Shown here: piece by piece, positions 1 to 10,900 of the stretch | Layout: each line of letters begins with the position of its first letter | Numbering within the stretch: the first letter of the stretch is position 1 | Source of the DNA: Cylindrotheca closterium | Taxonomy: Eukaryota > Bacillariophyta > Bacillariophyceae > Bacillariales > Bacillariaceae | Direction: 5' to 3' | NCBI GenBank assembly: GCA_933822405.4 | Contig: CAKOGP040000001.1 | Span: 381,083 to 445,082 of the forward strand | Length of the DNA: 64,000 nt | Program-made: the position numbers and the translations under genes | Notes under the pieces: model-generated | Seen by the model: the letters and a program-made list of their open reading frames with translations, nothing else | Databases searched by the model: none | Told to the model about the DNA's origin: nothing

Positions 1-1742
1 TGATTCAATACAGCTGTGCCATTTGCGATCGATTCACAATCCTCCGAAGAAGGAGGACTAAAGGTGACGTTAGCTATCAGTCCCGAACCTCCGTCCTTGA
101 CTGCTGGACTGTTGTCCTGTTGTGGCTCATTTGTAGAAGGTAGGGCAAAATAGGCTACGGGACAACCGATAACGAGAAGCAGGACGGCGAAGATCATGCA
201 CACTCTTCTTCTTCTTGATGGCTTTCGATCCTCCTTGGAAGATCGGCTTGGCTGTGCAACGGCAACAACGATGGAAGTGTCGCGATTTCTAACCTCTGTC
301 AGAGCCTCGACGCGTCCTCGATTTCTGGCAGCTTCAATCTCGTCGGCACGATTTGGTGCAACTTCTGCTCGGACCATGGCACTGGTCGATGCGGGTCTGG
401 TGTATGAGAACCGACTGGACGATGAGCGAGTCGATTCGGTCATCGTTTCGTTTCCGTTAGTGACAAATGATTGTCCACTAACAATTGTTGACCCAGAAAT
501 AAGGGATACTACTGAAGAAGCCAACGAGGAGATGCGACTTCTCGAGTGGATGCTGATTCTGTAAGCTCCCGGTTGCTCTTCATCAGATCCCTCATCTTCC
601 GAAAGAACAGGTTCCAAAGGACCGTTGGCTTCGCTATCGCGGGATTCGTGCTCCCGCCCCATTCGATCAATCATGCTTCTTGATAAATGATTTGTTGAAT
701 CTGAATAACTATTCCGAGATGAAACGGAAGCAATGGATCGAGAGTTTCTGGAGGTGGCGGGGGAATCGGAAGGTGCGGATGATGAAGAGCCTCGTCGATG
801 TCTAGAAGAACAACGCCTTCTCTCTCCTGCAACCGTTTGACCTTCAGATTCTGCTCTCGAGCTCGTACTACTTCTCCTTCTCGAACTTTCTAGTGATTTT
901 TCCTCCTCTTGAGATAGAGCACCATCACTGCCTCTCGACTTGCTTCTACTGGACAATCTTCGCTGAGAACCTCGGTGAGAAGAGGAGCACCTGCTACTCC
1001 TTCTTGGTGATCTTTCTTCTCTGGCTAGACTTTCTTCATAGTCATCAGAGTCGTCACTACGCGATCGCCGATACGAGGAAGAGTGCGAGCTTCCTCGACT
1101 CCTTTGAGACGTTTCCAGAGTGTGTTCGTTCTCTTGAGTTGAGGAGGCACCTTCATTCGCCAAGTTATTTTCGTTGGAGTTGTTGCTTATCGATCGCCGA
1201 GGTGAGGAAGAGATTGAGCTTCTACTACTCCTTCTTGACACTTCCATCACCCCACTTTCATTGTTGCCAGAGCTACTTTTGGTACCTGAATGCCGATGTG
1301 ACGATGACGACTTTGTACTTCTACCACTACTACTTCGTGCAGTTGCTTCTCTCTGGATTTCATTCTCTTGGGCTTCATTACCATCTGCTTCGTTTATCTC
1401 CTGTGGTCCACTTCCATTACTTCGTCTCGTACTTTTGGAACTTCGCTTACTTCCACTTTTGGAACTGCTGCTCCGACTTTGGCTGCCATGGCTTCGTTTC
1501 GGCCGAGACGGAGTGTTTTCCATTTGGCCGTTTTCATCACGCAATGATGGTGGTGATGATTCCTCGCTAATACTATCTAGAGATTCAACAGCTTGGGATG
1601 CCGTTGCGATGACACGAGATTGATTTCCAGAGCTACCCCTTCTTCTGGGAACTGATGGAGGAAGATCCTCGCGGTCTACGCCGAAGGTGGAGTCTTCACT
1701 TATGCTGTCAAGCGATGACATTGCGCTGCCGATGGACGACAT
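1..1742 (-). CDS. Ser/Arg-rich single-pass membrane protein, partial (C-terminus beyond window)
   Basis: An open frame runs from the ATG at 1742 to the window edge (580 codons, no stop). I checked the frame at the start and through the last 700 bases. The first ~520 residues are low complexity: Ser/Arg-rich runs plus acidic patches, with the heptad SLDSISE appearing twice near the N-terminus. A basic cluster (KPSRRRRVC) precedes a hydrophobic segment of ~20 residues (MIFAVLLLVIGCPVAYFAL). After it comes a short Asn/Pro-rich stretch with an NGT glycosylation sequon. By the positive-inside rule the long N-terminus should be cytosolic and the missing C-terminus lumenal or extracellular. Diatom receptor-like LRR proteins often have this layout, but no LRR is visible here, so function is unknown. 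The start is the first in-frame ATG seen; an upstream exon cannot be excluded. Confidence 0.7.
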   Translation of the reverse strand, partial: MSSIGSAMSSLDSISEDSTFGVDREDLPPSVPRRRGSSGNQSRVIATASQAVESLDSISEESSPPSLRDENGQMENTPSRPKRSHGSQSRSSSSKSGSKRSSKSTRRSNGSGPQEINEADGNEAQENEIQREATARSSSGRSTKSSSSHRHSGTKSSSGNNESGVMEVSRRSSRSSISSSPRRSISNNSNENNLANEGASSTQENEHTLETSQRSRGSSHSSSYRRSRSDDSDDYEESLAREERSPRRSSRCSSSHRGSQRRLSSRSKSRGSDGALSQEEEKSLESSRRRSSTSSRAESEGQTVAGERRRCSSRHRRGSSSSAPSDSPATSRNSRSIASVSSRNSYSDSTNHLSRSMIDRMGREHESRDSEANGPLEPVLSEDEGSDEEQPGAYRISIHSRSRISSLASSVVSLISGSTIVSGQSFVTNGNETMTESTRSSSSRFSYTRPASTSAMVRAEVAPNRADEIEAARNRGRVEALTEVRNRDTSIVVAVAQPSRSSKEDRKPSRRRRVCMIFAVLLLVIGCPVAYFALPSTNEPQQDNSPAVKDGGSGLIANVTFSPPSSEDCESIANGTAVLN

Positions 1743-2365
1743 GGTAGCTATTGCAGTATGGTGGTGCTTGTCTTTTAAAAACCCACAGTAATAGAACTAA
1801 TGCCATTGTCGATGCCGGCAAGCAATCCTAGTCGTCAAAAGTCGAAAATATCGAAAAGACGCGATCTGGCGAACTGATTCTTTTCGCAAACACGCTCCTT
1901 TGTCTCCTTTGCGTTCCCAAAGGAGATTGCATGCAACAAAAGTTGGAAACGTAAATTATTTTAATATATAAGATATAAAATATGGGACTAGAAGTCCCTT
2001 CTCAATTTGGTGAAGAATCCATCGAATACGATCCTGAAGCGTCCGATATTTGTTAGCTATATATATATATTTAAGAAAAACATGAGAGCCAGAGTGGTAC
2101 CAGGTACTCCTCTTCGGTAACGTTTCGCCGTCCGTTTCGCCGTTCCACTGTGCCATCAAAATGACTTCAATGTAACCCAGGTTGATGGTCAGGAGGAGGT
2201 AAAACATACTGAAGTAGTGTTGAAAGTACCAGGTATTACTAGACCAATATTCATTCATTATTCATCATGAACAACAGGATCCCAACCAATACACCCCGAT
2301 GTGGTGCGGACGAATGCATGATGAGCAATCTTTTCCATCTAGTCTAGTTTTTCAGACATGAAAAT
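1743..2365. other. Gene-free stretch, 623 bp
   Basis: This is the promoter side of the Ser/Arg-rich gene and the 3' side of the DUF2256 gene. It holds an AT-rich tract with an (AT)n run near 2058-2071, a short hairpin GGGACT-AGA-AGTCCC (1984-1998), two copies of a TACCAGGTA-type motif (2096-2107, 2226-2235) and a tandem GTTTCGCCGT pair near 2126-2150. The longest frames are about 100 codons and look like noise. Confidence 0.6.
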
Positions 2366-3337
2366 TCATGATTGTGCTCGTCGGTTCTTCCACAATCCAC
2401 CGTATCGATAGTGAGGATGGGCCTTATCACCGTCGACTACTCCACCACTGGCTATCTTCCAACACTTGCCGCAGACCATTTTCCAGTCTGCTTGCCCTGG
2501 CTCGTACATACAGCGTATTAGAAGATTCACAGACTTGCCACACATGTCACAGGTCTTCTGCCCAGCCGTTGGGTCTCCACGGCCTTGTCGCTGAGCCCGA
2601 CGTTCGGCTTTCTTTGCCTTCTTCAAAGCCTTTCTCTGTTGTTTGGTGTAGGCCACTGGATCATCTACATTCTTCATGAAATCATCCTCCACCATAAGAC
2701 TTGCGAAGGGTTCGTCGGTGTCACTCAATTGGTCGGCAATCTCACGTGAGAAATGCAGTTGTTCAGGTGAATCCATCTCGTCATCACTCGTCACCCTGTC
2801 GATTGATTGCTCGGTTGGCACGACGGTGCACTCTACGGCTGCACTTACGGACCCAGCGGCAGCATCGGTTGACATTGACCGTCTTGATACTTCCTGGGTA
2901 CCCATGGACGACGGTGACACTCTTCCATTCACGCCCGAGGCATCGCCCCCAACAATGTTATTTCCTGGTTTTTGACCACCACGATTGGCTGCCCGCCGCT
3001 TATGATTGCAACTCTTGCTGCAGGTCGTAACTTCATCCCACACACGTTCCCATTTTTTTCTCCATGTAAATGGTCTGTTACAAACAACACAAACTTTGGA
3101 GGGCAAGTTTTCTTTCTTGACACCTCGTGGCATGTTGATGGGCGGTGTAGCTGTGTAGGATCTCTTGATTGGTTTCGTTCCACCGGGTAAGCCCTCCGCG
3201 TCAGACTGGCCACTTTGAATGACACTACTTTGGAAAGAGTATCTTCTTTTCGTTTGAAGAAAGAACGCAGTCGACGGTCGGCTCTTCAATATTTGACTTG
3301 CAATGAGGAATGTGCTGAAACCTTTCCAAGATTGCAT
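2366..3337 (-). CDS. DUF2256 zinc-binding protein, probably organelle targeted
   Basis: Single exon, 323 aa. The start is the first in-frame ATG (3337). Residues ~70-115 match the DUF2256 family: a basic lead, then [18 protein letters not shown], then a second Cys pair (CSKSC), together a four-Cys zinc site. A second CxxC pair lies in the C-terminal third (CDMCGK ... CGKC), followed by an aromatic-rich tail. The middle is Ser/Thr/Asp-rich and then Lys/Ala-rich. The N-terminus is hydrophobic with a STAFF segment followed by basic residues, compatible with a diatom plastid or mitochondrial presequence, though weaker than the classical motif. DUF2256 proteins are usually small bacterial or cyanobacterial proteins of unknown function. 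Here the domain sits in a much larger protein. It is head to head with the CIA30-domain gene. Confidence 0.75.
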   Translation of the reverse strand: MQSWKGFSTFLIASQILKSRPSTAFFLQTKRRYSFQSSVIQSGQSDAEGLPGGTKPIKRSYTATPPINMPRGVKKENLPSKVCVVCNRPFTWRKKWERVWDEVTTCSKSCNHKRRAANRGGQKPGNNIVGGDASGVNGRVSPSSMGTQEVSRRSMSTDAAAGSVSAAVECTVVPTEQSIDRVTSDDEMDSPEQLHFSREIADQLSDTDEPFASLMVEDDFMKNVDDPVAYTKQQRKALKKAKKAERRAQRQGRGDPTAGQKTCDMCGKSVNLLIRCMYEPGQADWKMVCGKCWKIASGGVVDGDKAHPHYRYGGLWKNRRAQS

Positions 3338-3653
3338 CGACAAAGTGAAACGATTGTGCAACTTGTACTTTTGTCAACTCGAAGGGATCAGTGTTAGCAA
3401 GATATTAAATTTCAAGTCCGTTGTTGGGGAACTGGTCGAAGAAGCATCAGTTTCCATCGACCGAGCACCACCACGACGTTTTACGACTCCTTTGAAACAT
3501 CATCGTTACAACATGACATGAACAGTGATGAGAAATTTTGACTGAGTCAGCGACCGTACGTCGAACCATTCGATTAAAATTGGAAACCGCTTTGGAAGAG
3601 ATTGGAACTTTCCATTCCCATTTCTGGAAGAGAGTGAAAAACACATATTGACG
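3338..3653. promoter_or_regulatory. Divergent promoter region, DUF2256 / CIA30
   Basis: 316 bp separate the two start codons of this head-to-head pair. No TATA box or other element is convincing by eye. Confidence 0.5.
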
Positions 3654-4859
3654 ATGAACCTCCATGGCATCCTCCTCCATTTGAGCTTGCTGTTACCATC
3701 AGCGACAGCCTTCTCAACTCGCAGTTTGGTTCGTCCAACTGGAATCCAAAGGAGTGGATCACCAATCTACAGTTCCACTGCCAGCACGATCGACACCGAT
3801 TGTACTTTCACCCCCATCTTTGACTTTGCCGACGTTGGATCGAATGCGACCTCAAACTTTGAACGAATTGATGAGTAAGTTGGCACTCATCGGCGAAATA
3901 CTATTCCAAGAACTTCTCATATTTCACTGACTCTTTTGTATCATCATCATCATCATCATTATAGCGCCATCATGGGTGGAATTTCGTTATCAAGTATCCG
4001 ACAGAACCCTGACGAAGAGTTTGCAAGATGGTCCGGAATTTGTCGGCTAGACGGTGGAGGCTTTTGTGGTACTAGAACATTACCTTTCAAATCTGCTTTT
4101 CAGGTTGGGGATGCAGACGGATTCTACGTGCTATGTCGTTTGACAAGTGACGATGAGCCTGATCGTCGTGTATGGAAATTGACAACTCGATCGGAAGCCT
4201 CTAGAAGCGAGCAACTGTACCAAGTAATGTTTGACCTACCAGCTTCCACAGGGGAAGAAAATGACTGGAACCTTGTCAAGGTTAAATTCTCGGATTTCGT
4301 CCAGGTTCGCGGACCTAGAGTCGTCGAAGGTGGACCAAAATTGAATTCGTCAGCCATCTTTCAAATTGGAATGGCATTGAGTAAATTCAAGATCTCATCG
4401 ACCGGGGAACAGATTGAGAACTTTCGACCTGGATATTTCGAGCTTCAAGTGAAAGAAATCGGGGCATTCCGAGAGGGCAAAAATCCGTTGACACTTGAAT
4501 TCCCAGGTACTCTTGAAAAAGAGGAAGCAGAAAAGAAGAAGCCGCTACCTCTGAAGGTTTTGGGACCTGTTGCCAAGGTTTTCTTCAGCGAAAAGAGGAG
4601 ACGCAGTGCCTCAGCAATGAGAATCCTAAAGAAACGCGGCTACTCGACGCTTGGAGCCATGAAATTTGGAGTGAAAGTTCGAGCTCGAGCGACTGGGTGG
4701 CCATCAGCGATAATTCACACGATGACAAGTCTGGCGACGGAAATATTGCTTCAATCTTTTACTTTCACCCTGAAGCTATTACTCGTATACCCCATTCAGC
4801 TGATTCGAAAACTAACGAAAGTGTTTTCTAAATCCAAGTCTGAAGCACCAAAGCAATAG
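3654..4859 (+). CDS. CIA30-domain protein (complex I intermediate-associated protein 30-like), plastid-type presequence
   Basis: Two exons: 3654-3874 and 3965-4859 (371 aa). The intron starts GTAAGT and ends in a (TCA)n tract plus ATAG; the join keeps frame and restores the family core, FDFAD ... RIDDAIMGGIS ... GGGFCGTRT. The CIA30 domain spans roughly residues 55-185. In animals CIA30/NDUFAF1 assembles mitochondrial complex I, and related plant and cyanobacterial proteins act in plastids. The N-terminus is a signal peptide ending PSATAF-S, the A-x-A-F signature of diatom bipartite plastid presequences, so a plastid role is inferred. The C-terminus has a Lys/Glu-rich linker and a hydrophobic stretch near residues 340-360 (LLLVYPIQLI) that may contact a membrane. 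An upstream in-frame TTG was not used because an ATG follows. Confidence 0.85.
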
Positions 4860-4931
4860 CTAGCTTGCATGTTAAATTAATCTATATCAAAATTGGAATT
4901 GCTATTATCGAATCTTGTTGTGACTAGATTT

Positions 4932-7900
4932 CTAACGTCGTTTGCTAGGGGAATCAATTCGCGCAGCTGTGCTCCTCGACGACCGCTGCCTTTCATAGTC
5001 GTCAATGTAGCCTGCTTCTCGATATGAACGTGAGTGCTCTCTATCACGAGATTTGCTGGAGCCACGACCGTGCTCTCTATCACGGGATTTGCTGGAGCCA
5101 CGGCCATACTCTCTATCACGGGATCTACTGTAGCGACGATCGTACTCTCTATCACTCTGGCGCTCGCTAGATTTCCGCACTTCACTGTCTCGGGGTCGGT
5201 CGTACTGCCGCCTATACTCCCTGTCATCATCACGAACAAACTCTTGATCATATCGCGGCCTATGGCCTCTGTCGTCATATCGATCGTAGTCACGCTCGTA
5301 TCGACGTCCAGCATAGTCTCTCCCTTCGTCACGAACATAGTCTTGATCAGCACGCCCCCTGTAGTCTCTATCAGTGCGATAGTAATCTCGGTCTCTCGAG
5401 TACTTGCATTCACTATCATGGTCCCTACTGTAGCTTTCATCATATGGTCGACTTGGGTCTCGATCATACCTCCGACTAGGGCTCCTACCGTAGTCTCTAT
5501 CTCTGTCTCTGTCGTAGTCTCCAGACCGCACTCGGTCAACATCTCTACTGTAACTGACAGTGTCAGGTGCACGCTGGTAGTCGTCATATCGTCGGCTACG
5601 TTCCCTTGGCGCCTGTCGATCGTAATCCCGAAGATACTCACGGTCTCGGCTGTTCCTCGATCTTGATCTTGATCTGACACTTCTGCCATCGTCACGGAAG
5701 GAACTGTTTCTGCGGATATCCCGTGAAGGACGAGCATCAGGACTACTAACGGAGCTTCGTCCATTGGCCAAATAACCACGATTATCCTCACTAGGGGGCA
5801 TGAGATGTGACCGGCCGCCATCAGTATAACCATACGAATCCTCGTGGATTACTCCTGCTTCATCGTCTACCATAGATCGGCGACTGTGGGAGATTGGCGC
5901 ACTATTATGTCGCGGCTGCTCGAATGCCCATGACTGCAACTCGCTAGCTTCCTCGGGATAATGATGTTCAGAGGCGACGGTCCGGTCCCAGACCTTTCTG
6001 CTTGTACCAGGTATGGTTTTCGGGTCTTGTCTTTTTTCGTGGGCTCGCTGTGATTTGTTGGGACTCTTTGCTCGACTATCGTTGGCATGATATGACAATA
6101 CCCTTGACTGCAATTCGCCAGCTAACCCGGGATGGTGCTTTTTAGAGGGGACGGTCGGGCTCCAATCCTTTCTGCTTGTTTCAGCCATCGTCTTCTGATC
6201 TTGTCTTTTTTCTTGGGCTCGGTGTGATTTGCTCGGACTCTTTACTCGACCATCGTTGGCATGATATGACAGTACCCTTGACTGCAGTTCGCCAGCTACC
6301 TCGGAATGGTTCTTTTTAGAGGGGACGGTCGGGTTCCAATCGTTTCTGCTTGTTTCAGCCATCGTCTTCGGATCTTGTCTTTTCTCATTGACTCGCTGTG
6401 GTTTGCTTGGACTCTTCGTCTGACCATCTGTTGCATGATGCAAACCTGTGTTTTCGCTTTTCATGAGAGAAGTGAGCCCTTGCTCCTTTTTTGCTGGTGA
6501 TTTGCGCGGGATAAGTGAACCTCGATTTGGCACGCTATCTTTGTCCTGTGATTTTTTCCTTGGAATCAGCGGTTTGAAAGTACTGGCACTCTTCTTCTCT
6601 TTCTTCCTCTTTTTACTCTTCATATCCTCATCAATTGACTGCAGTGGAGAACCTAAGGAATCGTCTCGGTGAGTCTTCTTTTTTGGGATTAGCTTTTTAA
6701 ATCCTTTCTTGGGTGATGAGGAAGGTTTCTCTTCTGGCTCCGCTGGTGCCTTCATCTTTCTTGGGAGTAGCTTCTTAGGGCCACTTCTTTTTGCCTCGGA
6801 TGCTTCAGGCTCATTTTCGTCATCTTCCGATGAATATATCGAAAAATCTCCCATTTCATTATATTCCGCTTGTTTTGGCTTAGCATGATCATCATTCTCC
6901 TTCGATGGTGAATGAATCGGTGAGCTCTCATCAGAAACTGTTGCTGGGCGAAACCTCGTAGTGTTGGTTTCAATCGTTTCTGTGCCACCATCGTGCTCCA
7001 CTGACTCGTTTGTTTCATCAGCTAAAGACGAATCAAGATCAAAATTGTCGGTCTGGTTAAATGAGGTGTTGTGTTGCTTCTTCTTTTCCTTGCGTTTCGG
7101 CGGTTCTGGAGTCTTGGAGTACAAAGGGGCAACTTTTGAAGAAGGAACTCGCATCCACTCGTCATATTTAACACTGTGGTTCAAGAAATGAAATTTGACT
7201 TCTATTCGCCCCTTATAATCTTGGATCTTGACAACCACGCCCACAATCCACTTTGATTTGGCTGTGTTCATCACATCGAATCGAGCTGCAAAAAACAATC
7301 GTGAGTGTTCAATCCAACAAGAGTGACTCGAATTGCAAAAAGAGACAACCGCACTCACCTCCGACCTTAAAATCAGCAGCTTCAAGACCATGGGTGCTAT
7401 CTTCATCCGATGCAGAATCTTCCGAAACTTCCTCATCTGGGGCTGCAATAGGCACTGCAATAGGGGCACTTCCGTCAGCATCAACCAATCCATCAGTGCG
7501 CTCGTCCCACACGTCTACGGGTGCTTCGCAAGATGCAGACTGGGGATTCCAGATGTTGTCTTTGCAATAAAATTTGTCCGCAAGCGTATCGATATCAACA
7601 TGCCACGGCAGTTTCCTCCACTTCAAACAATCTGGGTTTTCACACTGAACCCAATTCGAAACAGCAAGGGCTGGCCTTCCGTGATCAACACTGGATAACA
7701 TACCACTTGAATCCATGACAGCTTCATTTGCATTGTGACCACCCATATTCTGTAGAATTGAGTTGATATTGACATCGTCGCCAGTGACCAGAAAGTCAAG
7801 GACTGGTGATCCGATCGGTTTCCAAAGATTCGACGCATTCGATATTGGATTGTCATGAGGCTTTTCAACAAAAGCCCTACGCAAGTCATCCGGCCAGGGA

Positions 7901-10900
7901 CTTCCGCGTTTCAACGGATCCTTGAACCAATCGACAAGTCGAGGGCGAATGATTGATTTGTAGCCTGTAGCTCGATCTGTGCGAGAACTGCTCCCCTGTG
8001 TTCCATCAATGCTCCAAATGTCCTTCAAACTTGGCAGCATGACGCAGCCAAGAAGGTCGGGCAACCCTGGCTTTTGGTCAATGCCAGCATTGTACCATTG
8101 GAGGAGTTGCGACAAGACATAATCACCTTGGTACTCTACTGCAACTTCGGCTATGATGTCATCTGGTTCGCACAAGCCGCATTTTGTATTCTTTGAGACT
8201 CCAGTGGCACCAACATCCTGTTTGTCAGATCCATGTCGGTTTGGAATATCAATCGCGGACGTAGGAACAGCGTTTCCAAGTTCACGAGCGTAGACTTCAA
8301 CTGGGCTTGATTGCAACGGTTGATAAGCGTTCAATGCAAAAAATGTACTCGTCCGTGAATACATCAGAAGGATATCTGCAGCTTTTTCAAGCTTGAAGCG
8401 CTTATTGAAATTTAGCATCCATTCTTCTGTTGAAGTATCTTCTGATTCGTTCATTTCAACATCATCGTCGAGAATCTGGCTACTTGATTCAGGCATCCCC
8501 GCCACACGAATCTCTACTTCATTGATAAGGTCATTCATCACCGCCTTGATTTCTTTTCTTTCAGCATCAACTTTCTTTTTCCGAGCAGCTTCCTTTTTAC
8601 TGGATACCTTGTGTCGCTTAATCTCTGCTGCCATTTCGTCGATGCCATCAAGTATATTCGAGCGGAGTTCCATCAGGGCTGAATTGAGGCGCTTTCTTCC
8701 TTCTGGAGGACTCATCGCTTCTTCTGAAGGCTTGAAATCTTGAACCCAAGGACACCCAAACTTCTCAAGCGAAGAGTGCTTTGACGCCGTATCCATTACA
8801 GTCTTTCTCAATTTCGGGCTCACGCAGGTCTCGTCTGCGATACACTTCAGCAGCATCTTGACAACGCCATCGTCGTGATTCCATACCCATGCAACAATGT
8901 GTTCATCGGGCATGATGGAAAGTGGAGAATGGGCAAGCTGCCGAATTGCTATAGCCGTAGAATCGTTGTCTGCAGAAAATAATAGCTGGTCATTTTTTTG
9001 ACGAATGATAGATTCTCGGTGCCGATCTAGGACACGGCCAACTCGACTTAGTGTTTGTGTCAGTTGTTGTATTCTTTGCTCCATTGCACTGATTCCTTCT
9101 GCGTCAGCTGCTTGAAAAGTGATCTTGGCTGGCGGTGGTTTTTGTTCATCATTCTTCGGTGCTTTCTTTCCGTCAACTTTTGCCTTTTCTGCTTTTGGTT
9201 TCTCTTTGATTCCGCCTTTTTTGTCCTTTGTCTTGGGCTTTCCTTTTGACAATCTTGCGAGGCGTGCCTGTTCTAATTTTGCCTTTTCCATCCCTCCATT
9301 CTTCACCCACTGCTGTCTCGCTTTCTTCTTCCAACTGCCCTTCTCGTCCGCACTGAGTTCTTTCCAATGGCTTGATGCGAGCCTCTGAACTTCCCGCTTC
9401 AGCTCAATCCCAGCCAAGTTTTCGTGTTTGGTGTCCTTCATCAACAGTGACACAAAGTGCGACTTTTGAGTGCGGGAGTAAAAGAAGAACGCCGGTTCGG
9501 GTCTGGCTCCTTTGATAGGCTTATCATCGTCGTCGTCGCTATTTGCTTGGACAACTTCTGTGGATCGTGCAGAATCCCCGTTTTTTGCCTCGTCTTCAGG
9601 ATAGAGTTGGTTACAAATCAATGCGATAGGAAGGGCTCTCCTCTCGTATTCAATGTATCGAAGAGTATCAGCAACGTACGTCTGCAGCCAAATTGGCACA
9701 AAATCCATTGAATCGAGCTGCAAATCTTCTGCCATACTTCTTCTTGCGCTTCGGCGGTTCACACTAACAGCCCCAAAGGCTGCAGTTTGAAAGCCATGCC
9801 GCTTCAAAACTTCTTGATCGTCGTCTGACATAACCTGCTTCATACATCCCTTGATTAGGTTTGCCAGTCTGACAGCAATCGGAGAGTTTCGGTTCAGTAC
9901 TTGTTGGTAACAGTCTGCAGTTGCGAAGTGCAAGAATGATCCTCTACACCGGCCATGACCACAGAGACACACAGCTGAGCGATATTCGTTCAACGATTCA
10001 GTGACCGCATTGTAGTCGAACGTCAATTCATCTCCAATACTCATTTCTCGCAGAGTAGTCATTGCAAGCGTCAATTCCCCATTGACTGCAGCAACTCTAA
10101 CTTCACATGATGGCTGGCAACTGTGAGAGAGCATCGAACCATATCCAGATTTCCTAGACGCATCGCAAAACAAAAGTCCGTATCCTCTTGGGTCCTTCAT
10201 GGGTCGCTCTAGGGCCATATTAAAGAAATCAGGGAGTACTGGTTTCAATCCTTTCCTTTCCTGTATCGTCGCAATTGCATCCATTTTTTCTCCCCATCTC
10301 CAAGAAGGGTAAACTTCTCCTCGGTAGAAGGTAACCAGCTTGTTTGCTTCCAACTTCGGGCACAATACAATTGAGCCATGACCTTTCGGATGTACGCGGA
10401 AGAAGTCCGACCCCACAGTGTCGCATGCTTTCCGAAGGACTTGAGCAGCATATTTCAACCAAGGTGGCCCCGATTCAGCGATTTTGTTCAGTAACGCTTT
10501 TCCAAGAAGTGATTCGCGCCATTCTTCCATTGATATCGAGCTACCTTCAACCGATGGGTCGGATTCGAAAGGTAAGCCTTCCAAGATTCTAGCAGCATTT
10601 GTTATATTGTGTGCAATTTCAACAGGACAAGCATTGATCGCAGGCAGCAGCCATTTTTCAACAAAAACGAGAGCAGTATCTGCATCAATCGCAGTTTCGA
10701 GACAAATGGAGACATTGCGTCGAGTGTAGCAGTCTATTCCCCATACTGGCTGCTCCACAATCTGAGGAGCCTTGCCAAAGTTCCCAATGCCATGTGACAG
10801 AATTTCGTTGGGCACTTCTTCCGCATTTGTCATCCAACTCGCGTTTCGGAGCTCTGGTTGTTCCAAAACCTTCAGATCAGTCATCACACGGTCTTGTACC

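Noticed and set aside
893..1623. Plus-strand frames of 150-225 codons opposite the Ser/Arg-rich gene
   Set aside because: They are complements of Ser/Arg codon runs; translations are His/Tyr/Leu-rich noise.
1956..2258. A 100-codon minus-strand frame in the first gene-free stretch
   Set aside because: AT-rich, no protein-like composition, crosses an (AT)n run.
3941..3964. Possible poly-His coding tract from the (TCA)n run
   Set aside because: It lies in the intron of the CIA30 gene, serving as the tract before the acceptor; the His-rich reading is only the unspliced frame.
4877..5833. A 318-codon minus-strand frame overlapping the SET protein tail
   Set aside because: It is another frame of the RS/RD dipeptide repeats (Thr/Ile/Glu-rich), with no independent features; the RS frame continues the SET gene.
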